A stretch of 64,000 nucleotides of DNA from NCBI RefSeq assembly GCF_008905045.1, contig NZ_VWMY01000049.1, forward strand, positions 1-64,000, given 5' to 3'. The notes under the pieces were generated by a model that saw nothing but the letters and a program-made list of their open reading frames with translations, ran no database searches and was not told the DNA's origin. Shown here one piece after another: positions 17,927 through 26,630 of this stretch; position 1 is the first letter of the stretch, and each line of letters begins with the position of its first letter. This DNA comes from Streptomyces albicerus. Lineage in GTDB: Bacteria; Actinomycetota; Actinomycetes; Streptomycetales; Streptomycetaceae. The position numbers and the translations under genes are program-made.

Positions 17927-19809
17927 AGGGCCGCCTCGCCGCACAGGTGCTTGAAGGCGTCGACCAGATAGGGTGGGACGTCGCCCTTCGTCACCGAGGT
18001 GGAGGCGAGGAGCTGCGCGGCGAACTGCGCGGTGATCGACTTGCTAGTGCTGTTGAGCTTGAGCGGTCTGTAGATAGCCAGAGCAGCCTGCTCGAGGGGG
18101 ACCTTCTGGCGCAGCCAGCGGTCGACGACCTTGTCGGCCCGTGCGATGACCTGATCGGTCTTGGCGGCGTCCGGCCAGGACCGTTCTGCAACGGATGCGA
18201 GCTTGACCGCGCGGTGCATCAGCCTGGCCATGGTCCAGGAGGTGACGGCGAGGTCGTACTCCAGCGTCCACCAGTTCGACACGAAGGTCTTCACTGGCCC
18301 GTCGTCTTCGCTGGCGAGGTCCGCAACGTGCGCGGCGATCTCCCGCTCCGTCATCTCGTCCCAGCACTTCAAGCTGCCGCGCATCTTCTCCGAGGTCCCG
18401 GCGGGGACGAGGTCGCGGTCGCGGATGCAGGCGACAGGAACGGGGATCTGCTCGCCGGAGCGCTGGAAGACGCGGCTGTACCGGAACAGGCCGACGTGGC
18501 CGACGTTGACCACGCTGACGCCGTGCTCGTTGAAGGGCATGCCCAGGGCGGCGGCGAGAGCGGGCAGGAAGATTGCCTCGGCGTCGCCCTCGACCATCGC
18601 CAGGCCCCGAGCGAAGAACATGTTGGCCTTGGTGACGTCCAGGAACCGGGTCAGGAACGCGTAGTCCTCGCCGGTCAGGCACGTGATACCGCGCCGCAAC
18701 GGGAAGGTGCGGCCCCGGACGACGAGGGTCAGGCACTCGACGGACGTCGATGAGGAGAGGTTGGGGCTGTGAGTGGTGAGGATGACCTGGACCGGGGCCC
18801 TGCCGTCTTCCTGCGGCCCCTGGGCCTTGTCGCGGAGCAGGTCCATGATCCGAGTCTGGAGCTGGGGGTGGAGGTGCGCCTCGGGCTCCTCGATCAGCAA
18901 CAGGGGTGCCAGTTCGCTCTTGCCCAGCAGGAGGAGCTCCGCGGCCATGAACAGGGCATTGTTGTAGCCGAGCCCGCGGCGTGTCCACTCGTCGGACTCA
19001 GCGAAGAGGTTCAGTTCGAGCCGTTCCAGCGCGCGGGCCAGCGTCGCGTCGGTGGCGACGCTGATCTTGGCACGCAGGACATCGTCGCCGATGGCGAACC
19101 GCTGCAGGTAAGCCGAGTTGATGTCCTGGCTCACATCAGAGACGGCATCGTTGCATCGGATGTCGTGCTCGGCGCGGCGCAGGATCCCCACCAGAGTGGA
19201 CGGAGGGGCGTCGCCCTCGGGGTCGTAGTCATCGATACCCTGATCCTTCATCGCCGGGTAGCCGGCGAGGATCTGGGACAGCCGTGATCCGCGGCCCGAG
19301 CGCAGTTCCGCCTCCGCGTCGCGAAGGGGGCGCAGGTAGGTGGCGCGCAGGAGTTCGCGTGCGGCGCCGTCCAGGGCGGGGCCGTTGCCGTCCGGTCCGG
19401 TCCGGGTGGTGACGGAGACCCGGTTCCGGACCGGGTCCATCCGCTGGGCCTTGAACGTCACGCAGAGCCAGGCGGCGCCGCCGCGGTCGTGGGTGAGCAG
19501 TTCCAGGAAGACCGCCTGCTCCTCGGTCGACAGGGCGGTGAACCCGCACACAATGGTGAAGGTCTCCGCCCGCCCGTCCTTCCCGAGGTGGAAGTCGTCC
19601 TGGGAGACCCGGTAGTAGTCCGTCGCCGCGGTCTGCAGACACAGCCGGATCGCGTCGATGATCGCCGTCTTCCCGCTGTCGTTCTCGCCGACGAGCACGT
19701 TCGTCCCGGCCGTGAACGACAGGTCAAGCGACGCGTCCGTCTCGCCTTCGCTCTGGGCCGCGGCTCCGAAGACCCGGAAGTTCTCGACCCGAAGATGCGC
19801 CAAGTACAC
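17923..19809 (-). CDS. gajA: Gabija system ATPase-Toprim nuclease GajA (class 2 OLD family)
   Basis: 628 residues from GTG 19809, behind a GGGGGAA ribosome site. The ABC-type ATPase has Walker A VGENDSGKT near residue 46 and Walker B LLLIEEPEAHLHPQ near 305, followed by QVILTTHSPNL. The Toprim nuclease domain has MVEGDAEAIFLPALA near 403 and ACIRDRD near 460. GajA is a site-specific DNA nickase held in check by nucleotides and released when phage replication depletes them. Together with the overlapping UvrD-like gene this makes a complete Gabija anti-phage system. Confidence 0.87.
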   Translation of the reverse strand: MYLAHLRVENFRVFGAAAQSEGETDASLDLSFTAGTNVLVGENDSGKTAIIDAIRLCLQTAATDYYRVSQDDFHLGKDGRAETFTIVCGFTALSTEEQAVFLELLTHDRGGAAWLCVTFKAQRMDPVRNRVSVTTRTGPDGNGPALDGAARELLRATYLRPLRDAEAELRSGRGSRLSQILAGYPAMKDQGIDDYDPEGDAPPSTLVGILRRAEHDIRCNDAVSDVSQDINSAYLQRFAIGDDVLRAKISVATDATLARALERLELNLFAESDEWTRRGLGYNNALFMAAELLLLGKSELAPLLLIEEPEAHLHPQLQTRIMDLLRDKAQGPQEDGRAPVQVILTTHSPNLSSSTSVECLTLVVRGRTFPLRRGITCLTGEDYAFLTRFLDVTKANMFFARGLAMVEGDAEAIFLPALAAALGMPFNEHGVSVVNVGHVGLFRYSRVFQRSGEQIPVPVACIRDRDLVPAGTSEKMRGSLKCWDEMTEREIAAHVADLASEDDGPVKTFVSNWWTLEYDLAVTSWTMARLMHRAVKLASVAERSWPDAAKTDQVIARADKVVDRWLRQKVPLEQAALAIYRPLKLNSTSKSITAQFAAQLLASTSVTKGDVPPYLVDAFKHLCGEAAL

Positions 19810-20072
19810 AGATTCCCCCGCCGACGGGGCCGCGGTGCCCTCTTCTCCGGGAAGGAGTCCCCCGGGCTGCGCGGCCCGTGATCGATATTTTCGAGATCCT
19901 ATGCTCTCCGGGGTCGCCGCCCGGGGGAATCCGGCAGATTGCGGGAGACAAGGGTCCCGGGCGCCTCGTCGGCCCGGACGGCCGTGCTCCTGCGGGCCGC
20001 TGTGATGGTCTTGCCTGACCCGGCCGACCAGCGCGGGAGGGAGGGCCGCCGCTACGCCGTCCTCCTGTGACG
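19810..20072 (-). promoter_or_regulatory. Upstream region of gajA
   Basis: No gene seen. An AT-rich patch, GATCGATATTTTCGAGATC (19880-19898), stands out in GC-rich surroundings and has partial dyad symmetry. It lies about 70-90 bases upstream of the gajA start and is the best promoter or operator candidate. Confidence 0.35.
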
Positions 20073-20296
20073 TTACGTCGACCACCTGCACAGCTTCCTG
20101 CCTCGCTGCTCGCAGGCTTCGACGAGCCGTACGGCGGTGGGGATGTGGCCGAGGTCGATGGCCTGGTCCGCGAGCTTGTGCAGGGTGGTGGCGGCGAGTT
20201 CGTTCTCGCCGGCCTCGGCGGCGAGCCGGTAGCTGTGCAGGTGTACGGGTTCAAACCGGGTCCGGCAAAGATGTCAAGCGCGAGGCTGGTAGCCAT
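20073..20296 (-). pseudogene. Chimeric remnant: start of a DNA methylase joined to a TPR-like tail
   Basis: From ATG 20296, preceded by a GCGGAGAA ribosome site, the frame reads MATSLALDIFAGPG. This is the typical first strand and motif I of C5-cytosine methyltransferases (LFAGPGG). After about 14 codons the similarity ends. A different frame then gives HLHSYRLAAEAGENELA and HKLADQAIDLGHIPTAVRL, which looks like the tail of a TPR regulator and stops at TAA 20073-20075. The two halves are in different frames, so a deletion appears to have fused two unrelated genes near position 20255. Confidence 0.4.
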
Positions 20297-20799
20297 CGCT
20301 TCTCCGCTACCCTCCATGGCATGCGCCCAGTTTTGAGGCGTAAATGCCCCGCCCACAGTGCGCTCAGGCCGAGCGATGCAGCCACGAACGACTGCACGTG
20401 CGGAATCCGGGCTGCGGTCGCCGTCCGCCCGATCCCGATGGAAGCGGTCCGCATCGGAGCCGCCGTTACCGCCTCCATCGCCCTGCGTCGCGCAGGGATG
20501 GAGGATCAAGCCGATCAGCTCGTCCGAGCTACAGACGACAGCGACAGCACGCCACGCCGTCCCGCCGCGTCCACGTGCCCGGTCTCTTTACGCCAGGAAC
20601 GCCGCAGTGACCGCGAGCTCCTTAGTGACGTGGTCGGGCAGCTCACGCTCGGCATCACCACCCACTCACTTAAGGACATGGACCCGGTGGATAGCGCAAA
20701 TAATTGGTGGTACTTCACATACGGTCCCCCTGTGACCAGGCAAAACGCCGCGTCGCCACCTGCTCACTGGCACCGCGCTAGGGCTGTGTGATGTCGTGA
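20297..20799. other. Gap with no supported gene
   Basis: An open plus-strand frame runs from 20321 to 20791, with a middle part (MEAVRIGAAVTASIALRRAG) that could be coding. The flanks lack a ribosome site and the composition is mixed. I do not call a gene. Confidence 0.3.
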
Positions 20800-20996
20800 T
20801 CAATCGGCTGCTTGCAGGAGCTCTCCGAGCCAGATCATCGAGGCGCGGAGTTCGAGGCCGGCGAGGTAGCTCTCGGGCGTCTTGTCGAAGCATGTGGCGA
20901 TGCCGCGCCAGTCCTTCAGCCGGTTGATCAGTCGCTCGACGGTGTTGCGGTCACGGTAGAGCTCGGCGTCGAAGGTGACGGGACGGCCGCCCCGGC
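20800..20996 (-). mobile_element. IS5-family transposase fragment (C-terminal end)
   Basis: The frame contains RGGRPVTFDAELYRDRNTVE followed by RLINRLKDWRGIATCFDKT and LAGLELRASMIWL. This is the classic C-terminal end (DDE Glu region, YRxRNxVER) of IS5/IS4-type transposases common in Streptomyces. Upstream of about 20996 the similarity stops and the opposite strand belongs to a recombinase remnant. Only about 65 residues are left, so the element is dead. Confidence 0.8.
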
Positions 20997-21029
20997 TGCC
21001 CTTCTCCTCGAACCTGTCGTACGAGTCGA

Positions 21030-21424
21030 AGTCCGTTGCCGTCCCGTTCGGCAACTGCATCGAACCGTCGAATGTGAAGGCCGGCGGGAAAAAGTGCGCC
21101 ATCCGCTTCCAGTGCGCCGGCTGCGGCTTTTACCGCCCCGACCCGCCTTACCTGCCCGCGATCGAGGACCACATACATGCCCTGAAAGCCGACCGCGAAA
21201 TGGCCGAGGCCATGGATGCCGACGCCTTCGTCATCCGCAACCTCACCGACCAGATTGAGGCGTTCCAGGGCGTTATCGAGCGTATGAACTCCCGGATGAC
21301 GGAGCTGCCAGCCGAGATCCAGGCCGAGGTCGAGGAGGCCAGCAGGGTGCTGCGCAAGGTACGGGCCGGCGGACGCACCCTCCTGCCACTCACCGTCATC
21401 GAACAACCGGGAGCATCGGCATGA
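21030..21424 (+). pseudogene. Tn554-type tyrosine recombinase, C-terminal fragment
   Basis: From about 21030 the frame reads PFGNCIEPSNVKAGGKKC, then IRFQCAGCGFYRPDPPYLPA and a charged helical tail (NLTDQIEAFQGVIERMNSRM). The Cys-rich finger and tail match the C-terminal part of large site-specific recombinases (TnpB-like) of Tn554-related elements in actinomycetes. The catalytic domain is missing, cut at the junction with the IS5 remnant. The stop overlaps the next ATG (ATGA), as in intact elements. Confidence 0.65.
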
Positions 21425-21996
21425 CCGGGCCGCGGAAACCCGCCGAGGTCCTGGCGGAGTCCCGCCGCCAGGACAGCCGGAACAAGCGGCAGCGCGTCCT
21501 TGCCGTGGTGGACCAGATGCTCGCCCAGGGCGACCCGGTGACCTTCGCGGCCGTAGCCCGTACCGCAGGAGCGTCGAACTGGTTGGTCTACGCCGACGGA
21601 GTCCGCGAACACATCGAGAAGGCCCGGACCCAACAGGCCAGCCGCCCCGCACATGATCGCCTAACTGGAGGCGCCATGAGCACCGCGAGCATTCGCACCG
21701 ATCTGGAGCTCGCGCGGGCCGAGATCAGAGCACTCCGCGAAGAGCGCGATCACTTGAAAGGGGTCCTCCAGCGCAACCTTGGTCAGCAACTCGACCAAGT
21801 CGCCTCGAAGGACCTCGTCGTGCGAATCGACGAGTTGACCACCCACAACCACGAACTGACCGCACGCTTCAACCAGGCCCAAGCAGAGAGCGGCGAACTC
21901 CAGCGCCGTCTCCGGGAAGCAGAGGACGACGTCGCAGCAGCCCGGAGCAGTCTGCGTCGGATGATTCGGGCGGGAGGTCACGGAAGCAGTTCCTGA
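21421..21996 (+). CDS. DUF6262/TnpC-like accessory protein of a Tn554-type element
   Basis: 191 residues starting at ATG 21421, overlapping the recombinase stop. It begins with a segment rich in Arg and Lys (RRQDSRNKRQRVLAVVDQM), followed by VTFAAVARTAGASNWLVY, a small DNA-binding-like region. The last 110 residues are coiled coil (RAEIRALREERDHLKGVLQR, ELQRRLREAEDD). This fits the small third protein that accompanies paired recombinases in Tn554-like transposons, where TnpC helps choose orientation or efficiency. The gene looks intact, but its partners are lost. Confidence 0.65.
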   Translation: MTGPRKPAEVLAESRRQDSRNKRQRVLAVVDQMLAQGDPVTFAAVARTAGASNWLVYADGVREHIEKARTQQASRPAHDRLTGGAMSTASIRTDLELARAEIRALREERDHLKGVLQRNLGQQLDQVASKDLVVRIDELTTHNHELTARFNQAQAESGELQRRLREAEDDVAAARSSLRRMIRAGGHGSSS

Positions 21997-22108
21997 TCAG
22001 GATGTGCCTGCCGCGGTGTTCCGTCGCTCCCTCATCGAGGCGGGACACCGCGTCCAGGAGCATGTACCTGGTGCTCGCTGCGGGTTCTCGCCATCCGTTC
22101 TAAAGGCG

Positions 22109-22572
22109 TCAGTACGGCGCCTGGGCAGCAATGTCGTTCGCCACTTTCTCAAGGTTGACGAGCAAGAACTCGAACCGCCTCTGCCGCTTCACCCAGGAGC
22201 CGGCGCTGCCCATCCGCTGGCTGCGTGTCTCCCGAAGAGCAGATGCCTTGCTGATCGGGCTCTCACGCGCAGCAAAATTTCGGAGCGCGACCAGAAGGTT
22301 CAGCGGGTCCTTGTGCTTCGGATCCTTGATCACTTGGTACAGGTAGTGACTCTTGGGGACGAACTTCGCGATCGCCTCGACCTCATCCGGCAGCCGCGAC
22401 TCCCTCGGCCACCACTGGAACGGCCCGGCAGCAGGTCCGAGACCACCCCCACACCGCGCGCCGTCGTCCTCACCAGCACATACACCTGCCGCCGGGATAT
22501 CCCCAGGATCGCGGCGGCCTCATCCGCATCCGCCAGCCCCACCCTGGCCTTCTCGGCAAGCGGCCCGATCAC
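22109..22572 (-). pseudogene. Frameshifted HEPN-type gene remnant
   Basis: Two frames line up on this strand. The first, from 22572, has DADEAAAILGISRRQVYVL, a small helix-turn-helix. About 40 codons in, the reading shifts to another frame that continues FQWWPRESRLPDEVEAIAKF, then NLLVALRNFAARESPISK, SWVKRQRRFEFLLVNLEKVA and a final APY. The second part resembles the C-terminal half of MAE_28990-type HEPN nucleases from memory. The shift and the missing middle make it a pseudogene. Confidence 0.35.
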
Positions 22573-22606
22573 CTCGGGATCGTGTCCCGCCTGATGGTGT
22601 ACCCGA

Positions 22607-22850
22607 TCAACTGACCGGCTTGTTCATGGTGTTGGGTAGTGCGGGGGTGCTGTCAGGGAGCTCGGCATAGAGCTTGTCCATGCTGCCTTGGGGGAGGTAG
22701 CGGCGGGGGAAGGCGATCCATTCATCGTGCATCTCGAGCAGCACGGCGGTCACCAGCCGTTTGAGAGCCGGCGGGTTGGGGAAGACCTGGACGATGTCGG
22801 TGCGGCGCTTGATCTCCCGGTTGTTCCGCTCCAGAGGGCGCGAGCGCATC
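22607..22850 (-). mobile_element. IS256-family transposase fragment (C-terminal end)
   Basis: LERNNREIKRRTDIVQVFPN followed by LKRLVTAVLLEMHDEW and RRYLPQGSM is the conserved C terminus of IS256 (mutator-type) transposases, containing the catalytic Glu region. The rest of the gene is absent: upstream residues have no transposase character. This is a dead remnant. Confidence 0.8.
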
Positions 22851-22950
22851 AGCCAGCTCAGGGCGCGCAGCACCACCCGGCGTCTCGGCAGCACGACGAG
22901 CCCCTCGGGGCGGCTGATTCCGGGCACCCTGCCGACGCGACCAACGGGGC

Positions 22951-23529
22951 TCAGCGGTCCCGGCCGAACCAGTCCTGGACGCGGTGCACGGCGGCCACGG
23001 CACCTTCCCAGGCGGCGAGCCCGACGAGCGCCGCGCCCAGGCCGACGTCCATCGCGCCCGGGGTGTCGGACTCGACGCGTGACAGCTCGTCATCGGGCTC
23101 GGGCTTCTCCGCCGTGTACGCCTCGGTTTCCGGGTCCGCGCCAGACGAGTGAACCTCGCCGTGTTCGTCCACTTCCAGCCGGTCGAGCGTCACCTCGATC
23201 TGGTCCGTCTTGTCGGTCCAGTCGCCCGCCGTGTCCGCCAGCTCCGCGAGTGCACCCGCCGGGTCCTTTCCGGGCTCCGGCACGTCAAAGGGCGGCGGGC
23301 TCGGTTTGCCCGAGTACCCCTCGTGCATGACGTCGATGAGCGGTTCGGAAGGGCCATGGTCGATCGGGCCTTCGAACATGTGGCGGTCAAGCTCGTACGC
23401 TGCTAGCCCGTCGACATCCGCATCGTCGTCCCGGTTCGGCTCGTCGTCCCCGTCCGCATCCCCACCGACGTCGGGCTCCCGGGCCTCGGGCGCCGGGCTC
23501 TCGTCGGCGTCAGGGTCGTCGATCGGCAT
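22951..23529 (-). CDS. Acidic hypothetical protein
   Basis: 192 residues from ATG 23529. The N terminus is very acidic and Pro-rich (DADGDDEPNRDDDADVDG); the middle is charged and the end has a weak hydrophobic stretch (MDVGLGAALVGLAAW). I recognise no family. It overlaps the end of the upstream ATPase gene by 20 bases, so it is in the same operon and may be its partner. Confidence 0.6.
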   Translation of the reverse strand: MPIDDPDADESPAPEAREPDVGGDADGDDEPNRDDDADVDGLAAYELDRHMFEGPIDHGPSEPLIDVMHEGYSGKPSPPPFDVPEPGKDPAGALAELADTAGDWTDKTDQIEVTLDRLEVDEHGEVHSSGADPETEAYTAEKPEPDDELSRVESDTPGAMDVGLGAALVGLAAWEGAVAAVHRVQDWFGRDR

Positions 23530-26503
23530 CGTTGCCGCCTCTCCTCGTAGTGCGCGGCGCAAGCAAGTGGGGCACCCACGGGCAGGAGCCGAAGGGCGCG
23601 ACGGTCTCGGCGAGGCGTGCGGCCCAGTCCGTGTCGTCGCGGCGCGCTCCCACCGCCTGCTCGATCGGCGCGGGCACGGAGTGACCGAAGGCGAGGGCCC
23701 GCACCCGCGCGGCATCCCGCTGATCGGCCGCGAACCAACCCTGCACCGCGACAAGTTGCTCGGCGCAGGTGTCACCGGCGATGGGCATCCCGTATGTCTC
23801 TTCCCACTCGGCACTGCGCGGATGCCGGGCGGCCGCGGGGTCCTTGCGTACGGCGCTGCGGAGGGTGTCGCGCACGAGGCACCAGCGGTACGGCGGTGCC
23901 AGCCACTCGGGCTCTTGCCGTGGGCAGTGCCCGTCACCGTCCAGGCGGGCGCGGATGGCGTCGGTGACGTGGACCGCGAGTGCGTCGTGACAGCCCTGTC
24001 CGCCGATGGCTGCCGAGCGCCCCGCGACCGCCGCGTCCACGGCGTGCGACAGCGCGCAGTCCAGCAGCCGCCGTCCGACCCCGCGCAGTGCCTCGCGTAC
24101 GGCCGGGTGGGGCACCGGCGTCGTCCACCCCGTCAGGTGCGCGAGGACGGCCAGCTCACCCCACAGCCGGAGGACCGCGGCATGGTCCAGGCTGCGCTGC
24201 GCGTCGCGCACGTCCCGCAGGGTGCACGGCTCGGCGAGGCACAGCGGACCGCAGGTGGCGCTGCGGGAGGCGACGAGGCGGGCTGGCGAGTCCGTGGCGG
24301 AGGGGCCTCGTCGCTCCTGGGCGGTGCCGTCGGGCATGCGGACGAGCAGGGGGAAGTCCATGCCGTCGGTGAACACGGCGGCCTCTCCAGGGGGGAGGGT
24401 GACCAGGTACTGCGACTGTTCGTCGGTGAGGTTCATGGTCGCGCCGACGAGGGCGCGGTCGTCGGCGGCGGGCAGTCGGTGGACGATCTTCACCGCGGTG
24501 TTCTTGACCACGTCGTCGACCAGCTTGGCGGGGATCTGTTCGGCGATGATCAACCCCTCGCCGTAGGCGCGGATCTCGGCGAGCAGTCCGGCGATCATCT
24601 CCACGGCGTGGGCGGCCGGCCCCCGGGTGGCGGACCGGCGCAACAGCCGGTGCGCCTCTTCGAAGACGGTCAGGTGGCGCAGGCCGGTCACGTCCGCCGT
24701 GCCGCCGTGGACCAGACGCAGGTGCTCGACGAGCCGGATGAGGACGGTCCCCATCAGAAACGCCTTGTCCATGTCGTCGCCGACGTCCTCGATCTCGACG
24801 ACGGTGTTGTGCCGCAGCAGGCGGGCGAAGTCGATCGGATGGCCGTCGGCGAGGAACCGTCCGGTGGTGCCCGTACGCAGCGCCGCCAGCCGGACCCGCA
24901 CGAACCCGCGGACGTTGTCGGTGATCTCCCTGCCGTATCCGATGTCGGAGACGACTTGGTCGGCGGTGCGTTGCAGGTCCTCCAGGGTCGGGTAGCGCGG
25001 CCGGGCACCGGGTACGGCCGGCTCGCCGAGCGCGAGGTCCCAGCCCAGGTCCTCGTAGCAGCGGGTGAGGGCGGCGTTGAGTACCTGTGGGAACGGGTCG
25101 TCGGCGTCGAAGGCTGCGAGAAACAGCGCCCGCACGAGGTCGGCGTGGGTCTGGAGCGGGAACCGTGCGCCGTCCGGGCCGGGGGCCGGTTCCAGCGGGT
25201 TGATTCCGGCGGGCAGTTGCCCGGCCAGGCCGGGCCGGATGCGCACGACCTCCGCCGTACCGGCCAGCCGGGCCGCCATGAGCCGGTACTCCGCCTTGGT
25301 CGGCTCCACCACCAGCCAGGGCAGCCCCTGGGCGGTGGCCTGTTCGAGGAGTGCGCGCACGGTCTGTGACTTTCCGGAGCCGGTCGCGCCGCATACGAAG
25401 GTGTGCCGGTTCAGGCTCTCGTACGGCACGGTGAGCCGCCCCGCCGCCCTGCGCCCGCCGTCCAGGATCTGGCCCAGCGCGAGGCCGGGCCGTGGCATCG
25501 CGTCCGTGCCGTCGCCGAGGTGGCCTGCGGTGTTCTCCGCGGTGACGTCGAAGGCGGGGCGCAGCGCGAACCGCAGGCCGGGCATCTCGCGTGCGGGCGG
25601 TCGCGTCAGGGCGGCCAGCAGCTCCGGGCCCGCCGTGAACGGCGAGCGGGCCGGGCCGGGCAGGCTCGGGGGCGCGTGCTCCAGAACCTCGGGCAAGGGG
25701 CCGGTGTCCGCAGCCGCTCCTGCGGGAACGAGCGCGTACGGCAGACCTTCCAGGTCGGCCGAGGCACAGACCAGGCCGGCGATCCGGCGGGCCGCCTCCG
25801 GCGAGGCCCCGCCGGCCAGCAGGTGCACGCGCCACAACCCCGTGACCGGGGCCCGTGCCAGTTCGCGATGGCGTCGGCGCAACCGCCGTGCCTCCACGGC
25901 GTATTCGGGGGACGAGTCCGCTCTGGACTGGACCGTGCGGAGCCGGTCGGCCACCTCGCCCGCCAGGTCCGCCGCCTCGTCCTGACCGACGGCTTCGGCG
26001 AGCAGCAGCCAGCCGAACGGATCGTGCCATACCGCCAATAGGCTGTCGTCCAGGGGTAATCGGCTCTCTCGCACGGTCGTTTCCCCGCTCGCGCCCCGGG
26101 GCGCGAAGGGGTCCGGGTCGGTCAGGAGTCCGTCGGTGATGCCCGCTGTCCGGCACCAGCAGGGCAGCTGCCCCATGGCCGCGGCCAGTTCGCCCACGGG
26201 CAGGCGCCGGGCCCGCGCGCCGGCGGGCAGGCCGAGGACGACGCGGTCGCCGTCCTCCGTGCCCGCCAGGGACGCTCCCCCTGCTAGCACGTCGACCGGC
26301 CCGCCGGCCGAGACCCTGCGCCAGCCGAGCGCGACGGCGTCCGCGCCCGCGTGATAGGCCGACACCAGAGCGGCCAGGCGGCGGTGGCGGGCCGCAGCGT
26401 CCACCCCGGTGGACGCCGGGTCCGGCTCACGGGGCAACTCGTACACCCGGAAGGCGTCCAGGCCGGCCAACAGCCGTACCATGGCGCCCGGTTCCGCGGT
26501 CAT
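23510..26503 (-). CDS. HerA/FtsK-like ATP-binding protein
   Basis: 997 residues from ATG 26503. The centre has Walker A CGATGSGKSQTVRALLEQA and Walker B LTVFEEAHRLLRR, with DLVRALFLAAFD between and GLIIAEQIPAKLVDDVVKNT after it. This is the arrangement of bacterial HerA/DUF87-type motor ATPases related to FtsK, VirB4 and TraG. The N-terminal 330 residues look like an Ala-rich scaffold; the C-terminal 300 residues have several Cys/His pairs (CGPLCLAEPC) that could bind metal. Such ATPases pump DNA or act in defence systems. It may work with the acidic protein and with the membrane protein divergently encoded at 27656. Confidence 0.75.
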   Translation of the reverse strand: MTAEPGAMVRLLAGLDAFRVYELPREPDPASTGVDAAARHRRLAALVSAYHAGADAVALGWRRVSAGGPVDVLAGGASLAGTEDGDRVVLGLPAGARARRLPVGELAAAMGQLPCWCRTAGITDGLLTDPDPFAPRGASGETTVRESRLPLDDSLLAVWHDPFGWLLLAEAVGQDEAADLAGEVADRLRTVQSRADSSPEYAVEARRLRRRHRELARAPVTGLWRVHLLAGGASPEAARRIAGLVCASADLEGLPYALVPAGAAADTGPLPEVLEHAPPSLPGPARSPFTAGPELLAALTRPPAREMPGLRFALRPAFDVTAENTAGHLGDGTDAMPRPGLALGQILDGGRRAAGRLTVPYESLNRHTFVCGATGSGKSQTVRALLEQATAQGLPWLVVEPTKAEYRLMAARLAGTAEVVRIRPGLAGQLPAGINPLEPAPGPDGARFPLQTHADLVRALFLAAFDADDPFPQVLNAALTRCYEDLGWDLALGEPAVPGARPRYPTLEDLQRTADQVVSDIGYGREITDNVRGFVRVRLAALRTGTTGRFLADGHPIDFARLLRHNTVVEIEDVGDDMDKAFLMGTVLIRLVEHLRLVHGGTADVTGLRHLTVFEEAHRLLRRSATRGPAAHAVEMIAGLLAEIRAYGEGLIIAEQIPAKLVDDVVKNTAVKIVHRLPAADDRALVGATMNLTDEQSQYLVTLPPGEAAVFTDGMDFPLLVRMPDGTAQERRGPSATDSPARLVASRSATCGPLCLAEPCTLRDVRDAQRSLDHAAVLRLWGELAVLAHLTGWTTPVPHPAVREALRGVGRRLLDCALSHAVDAAVAGRSAAIGGQGCHDALAVHVTDAIRARLDGDGHCPRQEPEWLAPPYRWCLVRDTLRSAVRKDPAAARHPRSAEWEETYGMPIAGDTCAEQLVAVQGWFAADQRDAARVRALAFGHSVPAPIEQAVGARRDDTDWAARLAETVAPFGSCPWVPHLLAPRTTRRGGNDADRRP

Positions 26504-26630
26504 GGCACCCGGAGTGTAGCCGCACCCCACGAGGCGGAACACCGGTGCGTGACAGCCCGCTGACAGAAGGTGCCCCTTCTGCTTGACTGCCCCCACCGGC
26601 ACCACAGGGGATACGCGAGGGGAGCATCGG

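Noticed and set aside
20240..20270. T-arm-like GGGTTCAAACC suggesting a tRNA or attachment site
   Set aside because: No cloverleaf can be built around it and it lies in the methylase/TPR remnant; no tRNA or att site was found in the window.
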